Source of the DNA: Albula goreensis | Lineage: Eukaryota > Chordata > Actinopteri > Albuliformes > Albulidae | Direction: 5' to 3' | Assembly: GCA_022829145.1 (NCBI GenBank) | Contig: CM040763.1 | Span: 3,081,842-3,145,841 of the forward strand | DNA length: 64,000 bases | Shown: positions 13,361 through 26,123 of the stretch, one piece after another | Layout of the letters: every line of letters starts with the position of its first letter | Position numbering within the stretch: position 1 is the first letter of the stretch | Position numbers and translations under genes: made by a program | The notes under the pieces: generated by a model | The model's database searches: none | Told to the model about the DNA's origin: nothing | The model's input: only the letters and a program-made list of their open reading frames with translations

Positions 13361-14304
13361 TCCGAATATGACTCTTAGAAACCAGTGCAGAGTGTTAATT
13401 ATGCATTTGATTCTGATGTGGTTTACATCTGGAAGGGTAAATTGTAATTTGGGATAGGTGAATATAAAAATAATATTATCAAGGAAAATTTTGAATAAAT
13501 TTTTTTTTCCAGGGTTTTCATATCTAGGAGTCTTACATGTAATTTATGAAACTTGGAAATATGAACAAAGTATCCTTAAAAAAATGAAAAAAATGTCCCA
13601 TCCCTCTGGGAATGCTCTTAGCTAAGCCTTAATTGATCTTGAGGTCTCACAACTTTTTTTTAGGTCTGTGAGATATTATGTGTGTTATGGATTTATGTTG
13701 TTATGGATGTTCTAGTCTAAACATCTAGATCCATTATTATAAATTAAAAGGACGGCTTTGCCATCATGATACTAAATTATTTTTTGACATGACTTTCAAA
13801 TGACAACAACATGACTTTAAAAAACAAGATTGCTGCTGGGATTAGCAGCCTTTTGTTTACACTCACAGGACGGCATTGTGAAAGGAAACCGCGTCGCAAA
13901 CCCGTCACGCCGGCTGCTTTCAAATCTAACGCTGAATCTGTTTTCTTCTCACTTCAGACACAGAGGGATAGGTTTTTTTTTTTTTTTTTGCATGTTGGCG
14001 TTAATATCAGAAATCCGGAGACAGCCACGCGAGGACTTTCCAGTGCGTGGACGCGACCTTAAACTCTGGGTAATTTACATGGTTAATGAGGAAAACGTGT
14101 CCTTGCCAGGGGTCATTTTTAATCAATCCCGTGGACTTTTATTTCTGTCAGTTCAGCCAAACCTCTCTGCAGGAGCTCGGGTCGGACAGCTGGCAGACAT
14201 TTTCCAAAGGGATGATTTAGCGCCCCAGAACCAAACCTTTGCCCCTGCGCTAGCACGGACTCAGCTCTCTGTGCAACCAGGCAACCAATTTAAAACCTTT
14301 TTTA

Positions 14305-14475
14305 TTTTTAGCAGACACTATACTTTACAACTTTTGAGCGCCGTTCGTTTATATAGATGGTTATTTACCGAAGCAATTCAGTCGAGGTACCTTAGCTCAA
14401 GGGTGCAACAGAAGTGACCTAGCTAGGAATTGAACATGCAGCCTTTGAGTTTCAGCACAGTGTTGCTAATGTTCA
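14305..14475 (-). mobile_element. Diverged tRNA-derived SINE
   Basis: TTTTTAGCAGACACTATACT at the left and GAATTGAACATGCAGCCTTT GAGTTTCAGCACAG at the right follow the SINE tail-to-head order in reverse complement, with CTTAGCTCAAGGGTGCAACA between them. It is more diverged than the 13140 copy. Confidence 0.65.
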
Positions 14476-14616
14476 TTTGTCTGTTGGAGCCTGTTGTTTT
14501 AGCCACTATATGCACGGTTTCATCACATACATCCATGAGACCAAGAGCAGCACAAAATGGCAAACAGATCACCTCACTGTAACCCAGAGGATTGACCAAC
14601 AGTGTCTGAGAATGTT

Positions 14617-14750
14617 CCTGCTGTGTGCGTATCTCTGAAATTTCTGCTGTTAAAGAGTCCTATTCGAAGTGTGTACATGTCTCTGAGGTTTCTGCTCTGA
14701 AAGACCTCTACCTCTGGTGTGTGCATATGTCTGAGGTTCTGCTGTGTTCT
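14617..14750. repeat. Degenerate tandem repeat, about 55-bp unit, three copies
   Basis: Copies share GTGTGTACATGTCTCTGAGG TTTCTGCTCTGAAAGA and end in CCTCTACCTCTG-like text; three are visible, near 14620, 14668 and 14717. Confidence 0.75.
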
Positions 14751-15250
14751 TTGTGGTTGTAGCTTTGAATGATTATAGAGCATAATACCAGAGAGAGTGA
14801 AGCTTGCACTGTGTTCCAGACTGTCAGAGAGCCCTCTCTCTGGGGTTGTTTTGGGTCACTCTTTCATTAAGAACACATCACACCTAAACAGCACAGGTGT
14901 TCCTCCAGTCACTTTTCTCAGCCTAATAATCCACACTTCTAGGGACACAGAACTTCGTAGTTCTATATTCGTAGTTCTATATATCTTTGTAGTTCAGACT
15001 CTTTAAGTCTGAAAGTTTGTCCTTATGTTGCACAGTTGGAGTTGGAAATGGACCAGGACACATGATTGATGAGTTACTCTTAAGTCGAAATAATAAATGA
15101 AGCAAGGTCCTCCAAGGACCACCAAAGTACTGCCTGCCGCCGAACAACAACTGCACTGAGTTAACCTTTAAAAACCAAACAGTGTCTGACTGCTGCAGAA
15201 CTTACATTTATCTTCTTTCTGTGGAGAGAATCCAAAATACTTGGTACTTG

Positions 15251-15252
<2 letters not shown>

Positions 15253-15293
<41 letters not shown>

Positions 15294-15315
15294 CAGAGAG
15301 AAAGTGAGAGAGACA
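15253..15315. repeat. (TG)n(GA)n microsatellite
   Basis: Sixteen TG units pass into a GA-rich run. Confidence 0.97.
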
Positions 15316-15625
15316 CTCTATATTGTATTAAATTTCAAATTAGCGTACGTGTATGTGGAATAGAAATATCTCATGTGAAAGTTAACAATATGACTTCTAT
15401 CTCCTTAACCTACTTTAGATGAAAAAAAGGCAGCAAATCTAAGACACGGCAAAGTCAAAGTTACATCTTGCTGTGTAGATGTGTACCCCCTGCCAATAAC
15501 TGCAGTGTACAATCCACTGGAGAGACATCCCTGCTACCTTTGAAGTGCATTACAATGCAAGAATGATGTTCATGCAAATACAAGAAAGATGAATATCATC
15601 ACAACATCAGCTGTGTAAAGACTTT

Positions 15626-15830
15626 AGCTGTGTAGAGGTATTAGCCCTTTATGACTGTTAGCTGTGTAGAGGTATTAGCCCTTTATGACTGTTAGCTGTG
15701 TAGAGGTATTAGCCCTTTATGACTGTTAGCTGTGTAGAGGTATTAGCTCATTATGACTGTTAGCTGTGTAGAGGTATTAGCGCATTATGACTGTTAGCTG
15801 TGTAGAGGTATTAGCGCATTATGACTGTTA
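15626..15830 (+). repeat. 34-bp minisatellite, six copies
   Basis: Unit AGCTGTGTAGAGGTATTAGC then CCTTTATGACTGTT, starting at 15626, 15660, 15694, 15728, 15762 and 15796. Later copies change CCCTTTATG to GCGCATTATG or CTCATTATG. Confidence 0.95.
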
Positions 15831-17992
15831 CCTGTGCAAATGTATAAACTGGGCACAGATAATATGTTTGTAGATGTATTAGGTGAGTAAAAATATGATC
15901 TGTGGTCAGGTGACACCCTTAGAGGCTGAAAACATGTGTTTGCATCCTTATAGTCTGTGGTGCTGTCTCTCAACTTGTAGTGCTGAACTTCACTCACAGC
16001 AAAACAGACACGATTTTAACCACAACTACTTATCAAACTAAAATTTTTCCAGACTATGAAATGGGTAATTGAGAGGGATATGAAAGTCAAGATTCATTTT
16101 ACCACGCTCCTGCGTGCACATCATGCTCAATGCACGTTTTTATGAACATATTGTAAATGTGTACGATACATTTTTTCTCTCCATGACAACAAAATGTGTC
16201 ATATGGATCTGCGTTGATTCATATGAGAGTTTTCATTGTCTTGTGACATAAAACATGAAACATGGTCCCTGCGCTATGCTAATCAGATTCACATTACACC
16301 TCATATTATTTTTATGGCTGCCCAGTGTAAGCACTTTGTGGTAATGGACCAGTCCTTCACATCCTGCCACTTCAAATAGACTGCGGTGGTCTGTGAAAAG
16401 CAGGGGGTCGTGAATCTTTAAACCCGCACGCAGCACCCAATGAACGAACATTCCCTATTAAACCCTCAAGGTCAGCCATACGGCCGGCTTATTAATCTGC
16501 TAGCAGATCCTACTGCCTTCTGCATGTGAGATCGTCATACAGCGCTTCACACGGTCTGTGGAGGAATGTCAATTTTTGGATGGTCTTTCTTTGTCCTACA
16601 GTCTCTTTTTTTCACTTGCCACATGTGAGTGCATTATCTTCTGCCATTATCTAGATTACAGGGAGTCCGTAATGCTCTCAGGTTTGTCACTGTGGGCTTG
16701 AAATTAGTCCAGCGACACCAAGGCTGCTGTTCTCAAAATTGCAAATGAAAAAATACCCATCATGTGAAAGATGAAAGTGAGATATAAATAGAGTTTAGGT
16801 GTGCTGACACTAAAGGAGAAAGAAAATAAACTACTCAACCTTGGAATGGGAGGATAGCTATCATGACACAAAAAAGATGCAAAGCCCCCATATTTTATAA
16901 GTTGCTCAGCTGAATTAAACAAATAAGTGTTTTGCTGAAAAGCTCAAACCATTTTAATAGGTTGAGAGAGAGATCTGTGACTGACAGCTGTGGTACTGTG
17001 AGAGGTGGTGGGAGGGGCTGAGGTGCAGGCCCCTCCCACTTTGCTTCTCTCAGGATTCCTCCCCCCTCAGCCTGGGGAATCTACTGGGCCTTAGCAGCAG
17101 CCTCACTAACAGGTAGGCTCACCTGTAGAGGGAATGCCATCAGCCCAGGTGTGAGCCATTCCATTTTTAGGCCACCTGTAAAAGCATAGCCTGCCAGTGT
17201 TTTTTCTTTTTTATTTCTGCAGTCCTTTATGTTTGTGTTATTCCTTCCACTCACCACATCTGCCACTACTGTGCCCCATGGATAACAGCAGCTCCACCCA
17301 CTTTTTGGTGACATAATACCTCATTATCCAATCACTACGGCAACCTGCAGTATTCCGTGCCTGTGTGTGCCTGGAAGAGAAACACACATGCCTGGAGATT
17401 CATTCCTGAAACATCTCTCATACCCAGCAAGCACTAAATTAGCAAAATAATGAAGGTCTGGCAACTGCCGCTGCGCTAATCCTAGTCTACTGTGAAATTG
17501 CACTGTGATACAGATACAATGGAATTTATTTAAAAAATCAATTATCTTTTCTGGCACGCTAGGATTCATCAGGTCATACTCAATGCAGTAGTGTCACCGT
17601 TACTGTGGGCTTTTCTGAGGAACATAATGAAGGGAGAAATGGGAAAACCTTACATTGTGTTTACATTGTACTATAACATCCTTCATTCAGGGAAGCAGAC
17701 TGTTAGTAATTTGGGTGCTCGGTCAGGTGAGGACTGACCGAGTGAGGGAAGAGTAGAAGGAATTATGCTCATTTCTGACTCTGAGCAGAGATGCAATCTG
17801 ACATTCCGCTCCTCACTGGGACATGCTATTAGCTTCCAAAGAGGATATACAATACACAAGGACAATACAACTATTATAACACTTGAAGGACTGTATAGCA
17901 CACAGGTAGCTGGTAAACATTAGCAAATAAAGGAGATAAGGTATATTAAAAGCAGGGACCTCAAAAGTTGCTTGGAAGTGCAGGCACAGTTA

Positions 17993-18245
17993 TTAGCTGT
18001 GTAAATATATTAGCGGTTTATAGGTGCTAGGTTTGGAAATCATCTGTGGACAGTTACTAGTTATGTAATTACGTGAGTTGTGAGCAGCTCTTATGTGTGC
18101 AAATATCGTAGCTTTACACTGGCATGAGGTGTCTAATTAGCTGAGCAAATATGTCAGCTGTGTATGGATATTGTTTGTAGATGTATTATACGTGCAAATA
18201 TGTCATCTGTGTACAGGTGTCAGCTGTATTCAGGTGTTAGGTGTG
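17993..18245 (+). repeat. Decayed repeat related to the 34-bp minisatellite
   Basis: Words such as TTAGCTGTGTAAATATATTA GCGGTTTATAGG, GTCAGCTGTGTATGGATATT and GTCATCTGTGTACAGGTGTC echo the unit at 15626 with irregular spacing. Confidence 0.55.
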
Positions 18246-21200
18246 TCAGTCGATCGCCTGTGTGCAGACACTTAGTAGCCGTAAACACACATTGCAGTTG
18301 TCTTGGTTTGTGGTGCTGAAACACCTGTCGGCCGCAGAACACGCACACCTCTCTTTTACAAGCCGTGTTTTTGGCAGGAGAGCGTACAGATGCTGAGGTA
18401 TGCTAATTACAGGAGCTAACGCGTTTTCCCAGTGCATTCCTAGTGCTTAATTAACACCCGTCCTTAGCTCTGCGAATGTTAATTCTGTCTGCAGCAGAAG
18501 ATTTCATCTGTCTCGGCCACGGCCAACGCACAGCTGGGTCACGTTTTATTCAAAGAGCCTGTTTGTTCCATTAGAACGCCCGTGATAAATAAATGGCTAC
18601 CTGTTAATTAGGTGTGACTTATTAAGTTGTTATAATACTACTAATTAGCAGGTACTACATTGTTTCTATCAGGTACTATGGTGAATGGATCTTTCAGCTT
18701 AAACAACACAGGACAGCTTTAAAAGCAGACTTCTGGGACATTCTGAGTGTTTGTCTTGTTTTGAGATTTTACATGAAGGTTAGATGTTAAAATCATAATT
18801 AAATACAATTTAGTCTCTTCCATCGATAAAGATAGATCAAAAATGATTGTGAAACATTATCTATTACTAAAGATGCACACACTTTGATTAATAACTGAAA
18901 CTTTAAAGTACCAAATGAACATAAAAATATCTTGAAAACTGCAGACCTGCAGATGTGTAGGGCAACATCGGCATGAGAAAAGCAGCTCATTTAATTTAGG
19001 CTGAAAACAAAGCCTCATGGCTTGATGGCATCTCTTTATTGTAGGAGATAAAAGACTCCCACGTTATATCTGGCTCTGAAGTGCATTCAGCATGCTCCGA
19101 TATTACTTTGATCAAATGTTACCGAGCGTTTCAAAGAGCCACAATATGACCCTTTATGGTTTAATGCAAAATGAATGGATGCTGCATTCATTGCTACCTT
19201 ATTATCTTAAATATTGTTCGGGATATCTAAGGATGCACGCATTTGATTGCATTTTATTTAATGGTGACATTAAAATATATGATTACCCTCATTTACATTC
19301 TGATAAGGATTTTAGTGCACTTTGAAAAACTTCACTTGGGCTTTTTATTGAAAAAAAGTAATAAAAATGAACTAAATCCATGAATTAGAATCCTTTATGT
19401 AACATATGGCAAATTGCCCCCTTTTTGCTGCTCTTTCAATGAAAAAAAGATGAGATCTGGTTATTTCATGAAAAATGAATTGTAATTAGCTATTTGATTG
19501 CTGCAAAATATTCACATTTCTGTGTGTTTAATTGGACTCCAGTGAACTTGGCTGAGATTAAATGGAAACAACAAATGGCCATAAGGTCAGTGGGAAACAA
19601 CAAGCCGAAACAGGAACGAATTGATAATGACTGCGGTGAACGATAATTAATCACAAACATAAGAGCCATTTGGGTCGGCTGTTCCCTGTCTGGTGCTTCG
19701 GTGGTTTGTACTGTACCTCCTCTGTGCGGCATGAGAGCCAATAATTAGACACCATTTTAAAAGAAGAGATAAAAACTTAACTTTCCCTCTTCTGCTGTGA
19801 TGCCTCAACTGAGCCTTCAGCAACAGCGGGTTGACCTTTGATCCCACAGGGGTCATGACCTTTTGCTATGTTATCACCATAGATATAAAAACCTGGACCA
19901 ATCAGATGGTCAACTCTCATATTCTGCCTGCCCTCCATACTTCTTAACTAGAGTAATCTCGCCTGAGACATAGGTGTGTTTCAGTTCTTTTTATTACACA
20001 TTGCAGCTGTGTTTTAGTTGGCCACACCTCAAATCATATGGATCCATCAAACTGGAATTTTTCAGATGGAGTTGAACATCTGGTGAGTCTATAGAATCTG
20101 TGGCACCATCTGACCTTCAGTTCAGTATTCTTAACATTGAATGTTCTATCACCTTACTGCCAAAGCAGAAAATGACCATGGATAAGGCTGGGGCGATGTA
20201 GACACTGATCTGTAATATCGCACTGAAAAATCCTGTTTACCAACCAGGGCCTCCTTTGTGTTATCAAGAAGAGAAGATGAAATTAATGCAGTGTTTAGAG
20301 TAATCCATCAGGTTATAGTACAGAATCTGTGTCGCCACATCAGGGCTTCCTGAAAGGATGTGTACAATGGAAGTTATCAAAATCAATGGACGACCAATTT
20401 ACACCCAACACACCGTAACGCTCTCAGTTAACCAGTAATCGAAAACAAAAGGGGGGGGGGCAAATTTTGCTTAATGTCACGCAGATCGATGCGGGATAAT
20501 TACATCCAGATCTTAAAGCAAGGCTTTGAACGCATGTGAAGTCCTTTATAAACCATGGCATTTGCAGTTTGTCTGGTTAAGGTGGATATAATGAGCAGAT
20601 AATCTGAGAGAGAACGCAGAGGATCAACAATCTACTGTCTGTATACACGCCTTATAGCACATTAAGGCCTATTTAGAGTAAATCAACAACACAACGATAT
20701 TGAGGATCCCTGAAACAATATATATCCAGAAATATGTCTTCAGAGAGGGTCATCTCATTACAGGTTTGTCACCTCTGAAATCGGGGTTACAAGACCATGT
20801 GCTGCAGGATGTGCTGCTTGGTGTATTTGTGACCCAAGAATCCATAAACGTAATCCCCCCCTTTTTCCTGAGATAATGCACTAGAAATCTGTAGTTTTCC
20901 CTGTTCAGGGAAATGCTTTAAAGGTTATCGACAAACATTTATAACAGCTGCACTGCGCGGCCCTCATTTTAGCCAAGAACACGGGAGGGTTGGAGGGGAG
21001 GGCGGTGGGTGAGGACTGGGAACCCTATCAGTTTGACATTTCTGTCAGGACTGCTGTTTGAACCACTGGATGAATCTGACAAATGCCAGCGCTGTCATTG
21101 GCGCGGTTTTAATTATACCTGACTGGCCCTTTCAGCCTCTGCTAGCCGAACTTAATTAGCTCGCGCGGAGCGCTGCCACTCATGGACTTCGCCAGTTGGA

Positions 21201-21337
21201 ACAGCCCACACGGCCTCCGCAGCATTCAGATGGCATTTTAATGGTCTCTGTGTAGACAATAAGAATTAACAGACGAGTGGAGGGGAATGAGTTTCCTTTT
21301 TTTTTTCGACGGGGGGGACTGACAGACGGCCGTCGTG

Positions 21338-21415
21338 TAACGCGAGATACAATGCAACGCGTCTAACGTGCGGCACAATGCAATGCGTCTAACGCGCGAC
21401 ACAATGCAACGCGCA
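21338..21415 (+). repeat. 26-bp CpG-bearing tandem repeat, three copies
   Basis: TAACGCGAGATACAATGCAA CGCGTC (21338), then TAACGTGCGGCACAATGCAA TGCGTC (21364) and TAACGCGCGACACAATGCAA CGCGCA (21390). Each copy keeps two or more CpG sites. Confidence 0.92.
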
Positions 21416-23559
21416 GCACGTTGAGGATCTTAATGTGAAGCTATTGTGTTAATGAATATTGCAGGCCCCATCCTGCCTGGGGACTGCAGAGATGGAAGGA
21501 ATTCATTTATATCAGCTTCAACTATGCGGCTCGGAACCATCGCGGGAATGACGGGAGGAGAAAAAAACGGATTCTCTTCCTGTTACATTAAAATGGATAA
21601 TGTCGTGCTTTGCATTCATCTGCCTGGAGACAGTGATGAGAGAACGGGGTCTCATGACAACACAAATGGGTAGAACTGGTTATGCGTTTAGTGGCTGAAT
21701 GCACTGGTCAACACAGCTTCCGATTGGCTCAAATAAAGTGATTGACAGCTCGTCATGGCCACACCCATTATAAGGGATTCATGAAACTCACTCAAGCATC
21801 ACTACTGGAAATTCCCTTCCCTCCTCCTTTCCTCAAAACTGACAGATCCCATACAAACCAATTTAGTCACATCTACCAGCCTGAGAGTGCATCGGTAATG
21901 ATCGAGGCCGTTAGCTCATGTTAAACTTTTATCACGTTCAATCTCAGTAACATGATTTATGTCTCAAGCATATGAACAATCTCAGCCAATCACATCTGCT
22001 CTTCGTCTTTTTCCACCAGCGAAACAGTTTCGCACATACTAAATGCTTCTGTAAATCAAACCCATAATCAGGTATCACTTTGGACTGGCTGTTCCTTTGA
22101 ATATTTTATTTAAAACTTTAAACTTTTTTATTTCAGCAAAAATCCTAAATCCTTCAGAGACAACAAGGTCTTTAGCAGATGCAACACAAAGCCAAGATCA
22201 AGTGCGATCCAGTGCCGTGTATGCGCAGATAATGCATCCTATACTACTTACCATATTCAATGCACAGCTAACGCAGCCCTGACTGCGTTATGGTTTGCAA
22301 TGTTCTGGGACTTCAGGGTGGAAGATTTATTTACTGCCCTGTTTACGGTTTACGTCTTGAGGAGCTAAGGACGATACGCCTGCATGCCGAGACCTCTTTG
22401 TGTATGTATCGCCCACAATCAATTCACACAAGAGCTTATTCATCTAGTCAAGGATCGGCAATCAATATCCCATTTCCTAGGTCCATGTTCGCCACATAGG
22501 TGTTTGCTTACCCATTACCGAGGAGCCGGAAATGTTTACAGCCCCCAAAACTATATAAGGCCAGACTGAATCATTGATTTTAGGACATGAATACGCCTTC
22601 CATGGGAGATTAAAAAATAACTTCGCTGTAACAAATACAAGAGGTCTAAGTGTTCATGTTAAGTAAAAATGTTTCTCTCACTGTCCTGAGCCTGTTTAAC
22701 AAGCTGAATGCTTAGGCTTACACCTGAAGCGCTTCATGAACATCTCACGAATGAGATGTGTAGCTTCATGATTACTACATATTTCTTATTTAAATATGAA
22801 TCTGCATATCCGACGGACCTGGAGTGGGATATTCAGTCAGCTCTGGCACGCGCGAGGCAGTAAATCCACTGAAATGATTTAGTGAGAAGCGCTTTAATGA
22901 ACCGAAGGCACTCGAGTGTAAGGCAGTTTTAATTTAAATCTCCCTCTGCTTTCGCATCATTAATAATCATTTAGTGAGTCAATCTGAAACTAAGAGAAGG
23001 AAAGCACTTCCCCATAAGTAACAGGCGGGGTAAATAAGACACAATGCGACATACTGCTATGGGGCGGAAAGCTCTGACACTTGATTGTGCTGAGACTGAG
23101 ACTCACAGAATCAGCTCAGATCTAGAAAACAAAAAGAAGATGTCTTGGTAAAAAAAGTCAAGAAATTACCTGAAATTATCTTCATCTTCATATCTATTGT
23201 TTGACAACTAGTTTGACAGCTTAGCTTTTAGTTTTGACCAATGATATTGAATGCTACCATGCTGTAATACATATAATTGCAATCACATGATTTCATAGAT
23301 TGTGTGATGTGAATGACTATGTCACTTTTAATGGCAATGACTTCAGTGACAGTATTATCATGTTCAGTGTGTCTGTACAATCATATATTTTTATTATTGG
23401 AATGTGGAAAAACCCCATTAAAACCTGTGGATCTATTGCATGGTAAGTAGCTAGAGTCTGAACCTCATATTTACAAACACAAATCCACAGAGCTGAGTTA
23501 GAACTGGAGTGGCAGCTCCTCAATCTCACATATAGGAGTAGCTGTTCCCTTTCAAGTGC

Positions 23560-23600
23560 AGCATTACAATGTCTGCTAAATGCCAGTAATGTAACACAAT
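23560..23600 (+). mobile_element. SINE tail fragment
   Basis: ACAATGTCTGCTAAATGCCA GTAATGTAACAC matches the 3' tail of the window's SINE (GTCTGCTAAATGCC). Only this end is recognisable. Confidence 0.5.
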
Positions 23601-25571
23601 ATTTGAAATTGTTTTCATAAAGATAAACAATAATTTATTGTCATTTTCCAGTTATCACAATTTATCACACAATGACCTGCCTACGACTGTGCCTACTACA
23701 TGTTACCTAAAATAAGACCATCGACATTAACTTGGAACAAATACAGAGTCAAATTTACAAGTTGAATTTACAATATGTTACCAAAAAAGAGATGTATGAA
23801 AAGAGTATGAAAGCGTTTACGCTCCGTAACAGAGCAGAGAAGAGTTCACTTCCAGTAGCGTTTCATTGCTAGATTGAAATATAAGCAGATATGTACAGTA
23901 TCATTTTGGCCATTTTAGAAAAGTAAAAAAAGAAAAAAAAAAAATGTAAGGTTGGTTACAAACCAAAAGCAAATTGTTATATTGTGCGGCAGAGTACAGG
24001 AAAATCAAGTCATGGAAAATATGGATATTTGAACCAAGCTTTCAGAAGTTCTGCAAAAACTCAAACGAGATAAATGTGGGAAATCGTCTTTGCACAGAGT
24101 GGTTTGGGTATTGTGGCGGTGTGACGAGGTTGGAATGACAGCACAGAACTGTTAGAGAGGAAGTTTGACTTATTATTCTGGAAATGGGTCATCGCTATTG
24201 TTATCGCAGCCCCCTGTGATCCACATTTATGTGAGAATGTCATTATTGAAATTATTCCATAAATTATTAATAATGTTATTGGTTTGCATGTATGCATGAA
24301 AAATAAATGAGTTATTTCTTTACTGGTAAGGCGTTTAAAAAAAAAAAACATTTGGAGCGATAAACAAATCTACTGAAACAGAATTGTGTCAAAGTTGTTT
24401 TGGGTGGGTGGGTGGCCCAGGGGGTGGATAGAAGTATCTTACATTAACCAAAGTTTGGGCACTGAGACTTGAACACTTTGAGATGACAAAGGCAGATATT
24501 AATTTGAATGTATAAATACATAAACAACCTTTCTGAAATTCAACTACAAATCCTTGAGGACAGCGTCGTCTGTGCTTGTGTGTTGATTGTGTGGTTGTGT
24601 GGGAGCATGGCACTGTGAGATGGGACAGGTGACTACATTCTGAGTACAATCTTTTTCAGATGGGACTGCATTACCCATAACACCCGCATACAGCCCGTGA
24701 CCTGAAATGCCCAAGTTAAGCCTACACTCACAATACAAAGTTACCACTGATTTGGCCTTGATAATTGGTATCACAAGCTGGTGGCAACTATGCTAAAACT
24801 ACTGCAGAAACTCAAGAGTGAAGAAGCCAAAGCCTTGTGTTATCCAAACAGAGCAGTCTCAGCTGCTTAAGAGCTGTAATCGTTGTGAAGAGTTAGGAGA
24901 AAATGGAAACCAGCCGTTGCCAGAATCGTGTTGAGCCAGGAGTTGGGTTTTTTCTCGAGCCAAACTTGCGAGAGGCACAGGCAACGGCCAAACGAAAATG
25001 ACCGTTTTGCAGCGTGTAATGTTCTGATAGCCGTGAGCATTCCCAGGCAAGCTGTCTTCTGTGGAACGGTTAGAACAACCGTGAGGATGGTGTGGACCAA
25101 TGGAAGGAGGCCATGAAAGCTGCAGCGAAGCTCCCAGGATAGAGACACACTCATGGGATGGAGGAGGAAGATGGGTAGGTCAGTCCTGCAGTGAGAGGAC
25201 GATGAGGAGACTGTATCCATCGCCAGTGGTTGCTTAGCCATTGGTCACCTTTTTGGAGCAAGAGTGTGGGAACTATTATAGATGGAGGCGAGATGCCTCC
25301 CTGCCACACACACACATTCAGATTATATACGTTACTTCTAGACATGGGAAACCTGTCAAGGCTATCCCCTGGCCTTTCAACTGCTTCCTTTTGCCCCTGT
25401 TTTGGAATGCTACATTCTGTTGCTTGCTTAGTGTTGCGTAAAACCACAGAATCCTTGTTTCGTATGAACTGATTCCCTTGAATTCGTATGACTGACAGCA
25501 GGAGTTCAACAACTTTCTGAAGAGTCACGGGCTGCTGGTTTTAAAATTAAATGATTCCACCAAGCTAGGGT

Positions 25572-25873
25572 TGGTTTCCCAATAAAGTATGATTTTAGGA
25601 TGAACAAACTTGTTTAAAGAGGTTCTTCGGGAACGGATATTCCATCCACATGTGGGTTTCTCAAACCGACTCATTAGATGGATTCTTAAGTGGAGCTTTG
25701 AGTCTATGTACTGCCAGGCGATTTCACAAGACCTTGGCCATCTTGTAACTTACCAACTAACTAAAGAGACACTTTCCCTGTGGATGAGTTTGGGAAACTC
25801 ACGTTATTTTAAGAATGATCGTAAGAGGCATTTAAAGAAGTCTAAAGCATTTAGAAGGTTATGGGAAACCCAC
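25572..25873. mobile_element. MITE-like element with nested inverted repeats
   Basis: GGTTTCCCAATAAAGTATGA at the left pairs with the right-end sequence ending GGTTATGGGAAACCCACC. Inside lies a second pair, GTGGGTTTCTCAAACCGACT and GATGAGTTTGGGAAACTCAC. GGGTTTCCCAAA-type ends are common in fish MITEs. An 89-codon open frame across it is a by-product. Confidence 0.55.
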
Positions 25874-25920
25874 CTCTGATCAGTTAACTGCAGAGAATAA
25901 AAAAACGATTAAAAACTGCA

Positions 25921-25965
25921 GACCCTGTGAATCTCCAGGACCGGGGTTGGGAACCCCTGACTGTT
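25921..25965. mobile_element. hAT-like MITE end fragment
   Basis: CTCCAGGACCGGGGTTGGGA ACCCCTG matches the right terminal inverted repeat of a widespread fish hAT-type MITE (CTCCAGGACTGGAGTTTGAC ACCCCTG). The left part was not found. Confidence 0.5.
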
Positions 25966-26123
25966 CAGTACTCGATTTATAACAGTGTATGGCTGCAAAA
26001 TCTCGGCCACATCTTGAAATGTTGACGCAAACACGACTCCACAAAAACTTGAGTGGTATTTCAATGTTATGACTCTAGTGCGGCAACAGAAAACGTATCG
26101 GGCTCTAATTTAACAGCCAAAAC

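Larger units (their letters stand above)
9491..17990. other. Intergenic DNA, middle part
   Basis: No gene was recognised. It contains a CA microsatellite (11204-11289), an inverted-repeat element (12831-13088), two SINE copies (13140-13360, 14305-14475), two minisatellites (14617-14750, 15626-15830) and a TG/GA tract (15253-15315). The stretch 9940-10400 is complex and GC-richer. A 195-codon open frame at 13830-14417 ends inside a SINE and is not credible as a gene. Confidence 0.6.
18250..26120. other. Intergenic DNA proximal to the pdzrn4 3' end
   Basis: No gene was recognised. Much of 18250-23010 is complex, repeat-poor and rich in TAAT-type words, as conserved non-coding DNA often is, but conservation cannot be seen from one sequence. 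A 26-bp CpG-bearing tandem repeat lies at 21338-21415, a SINE tail at 23560-23600, an inverted-repeat MITE at 25572-25873 and an hAT-like end at 25921-25965. Confidence 0.6.

Noticed and set aside
13830-14417. 195-codon plus-strand open frame, longest outside pdzrn4
   Set aside because: It contains a poly-T-coded Phe run, no recognisable motif, and its end lies inside a SINE. It is probably chance.
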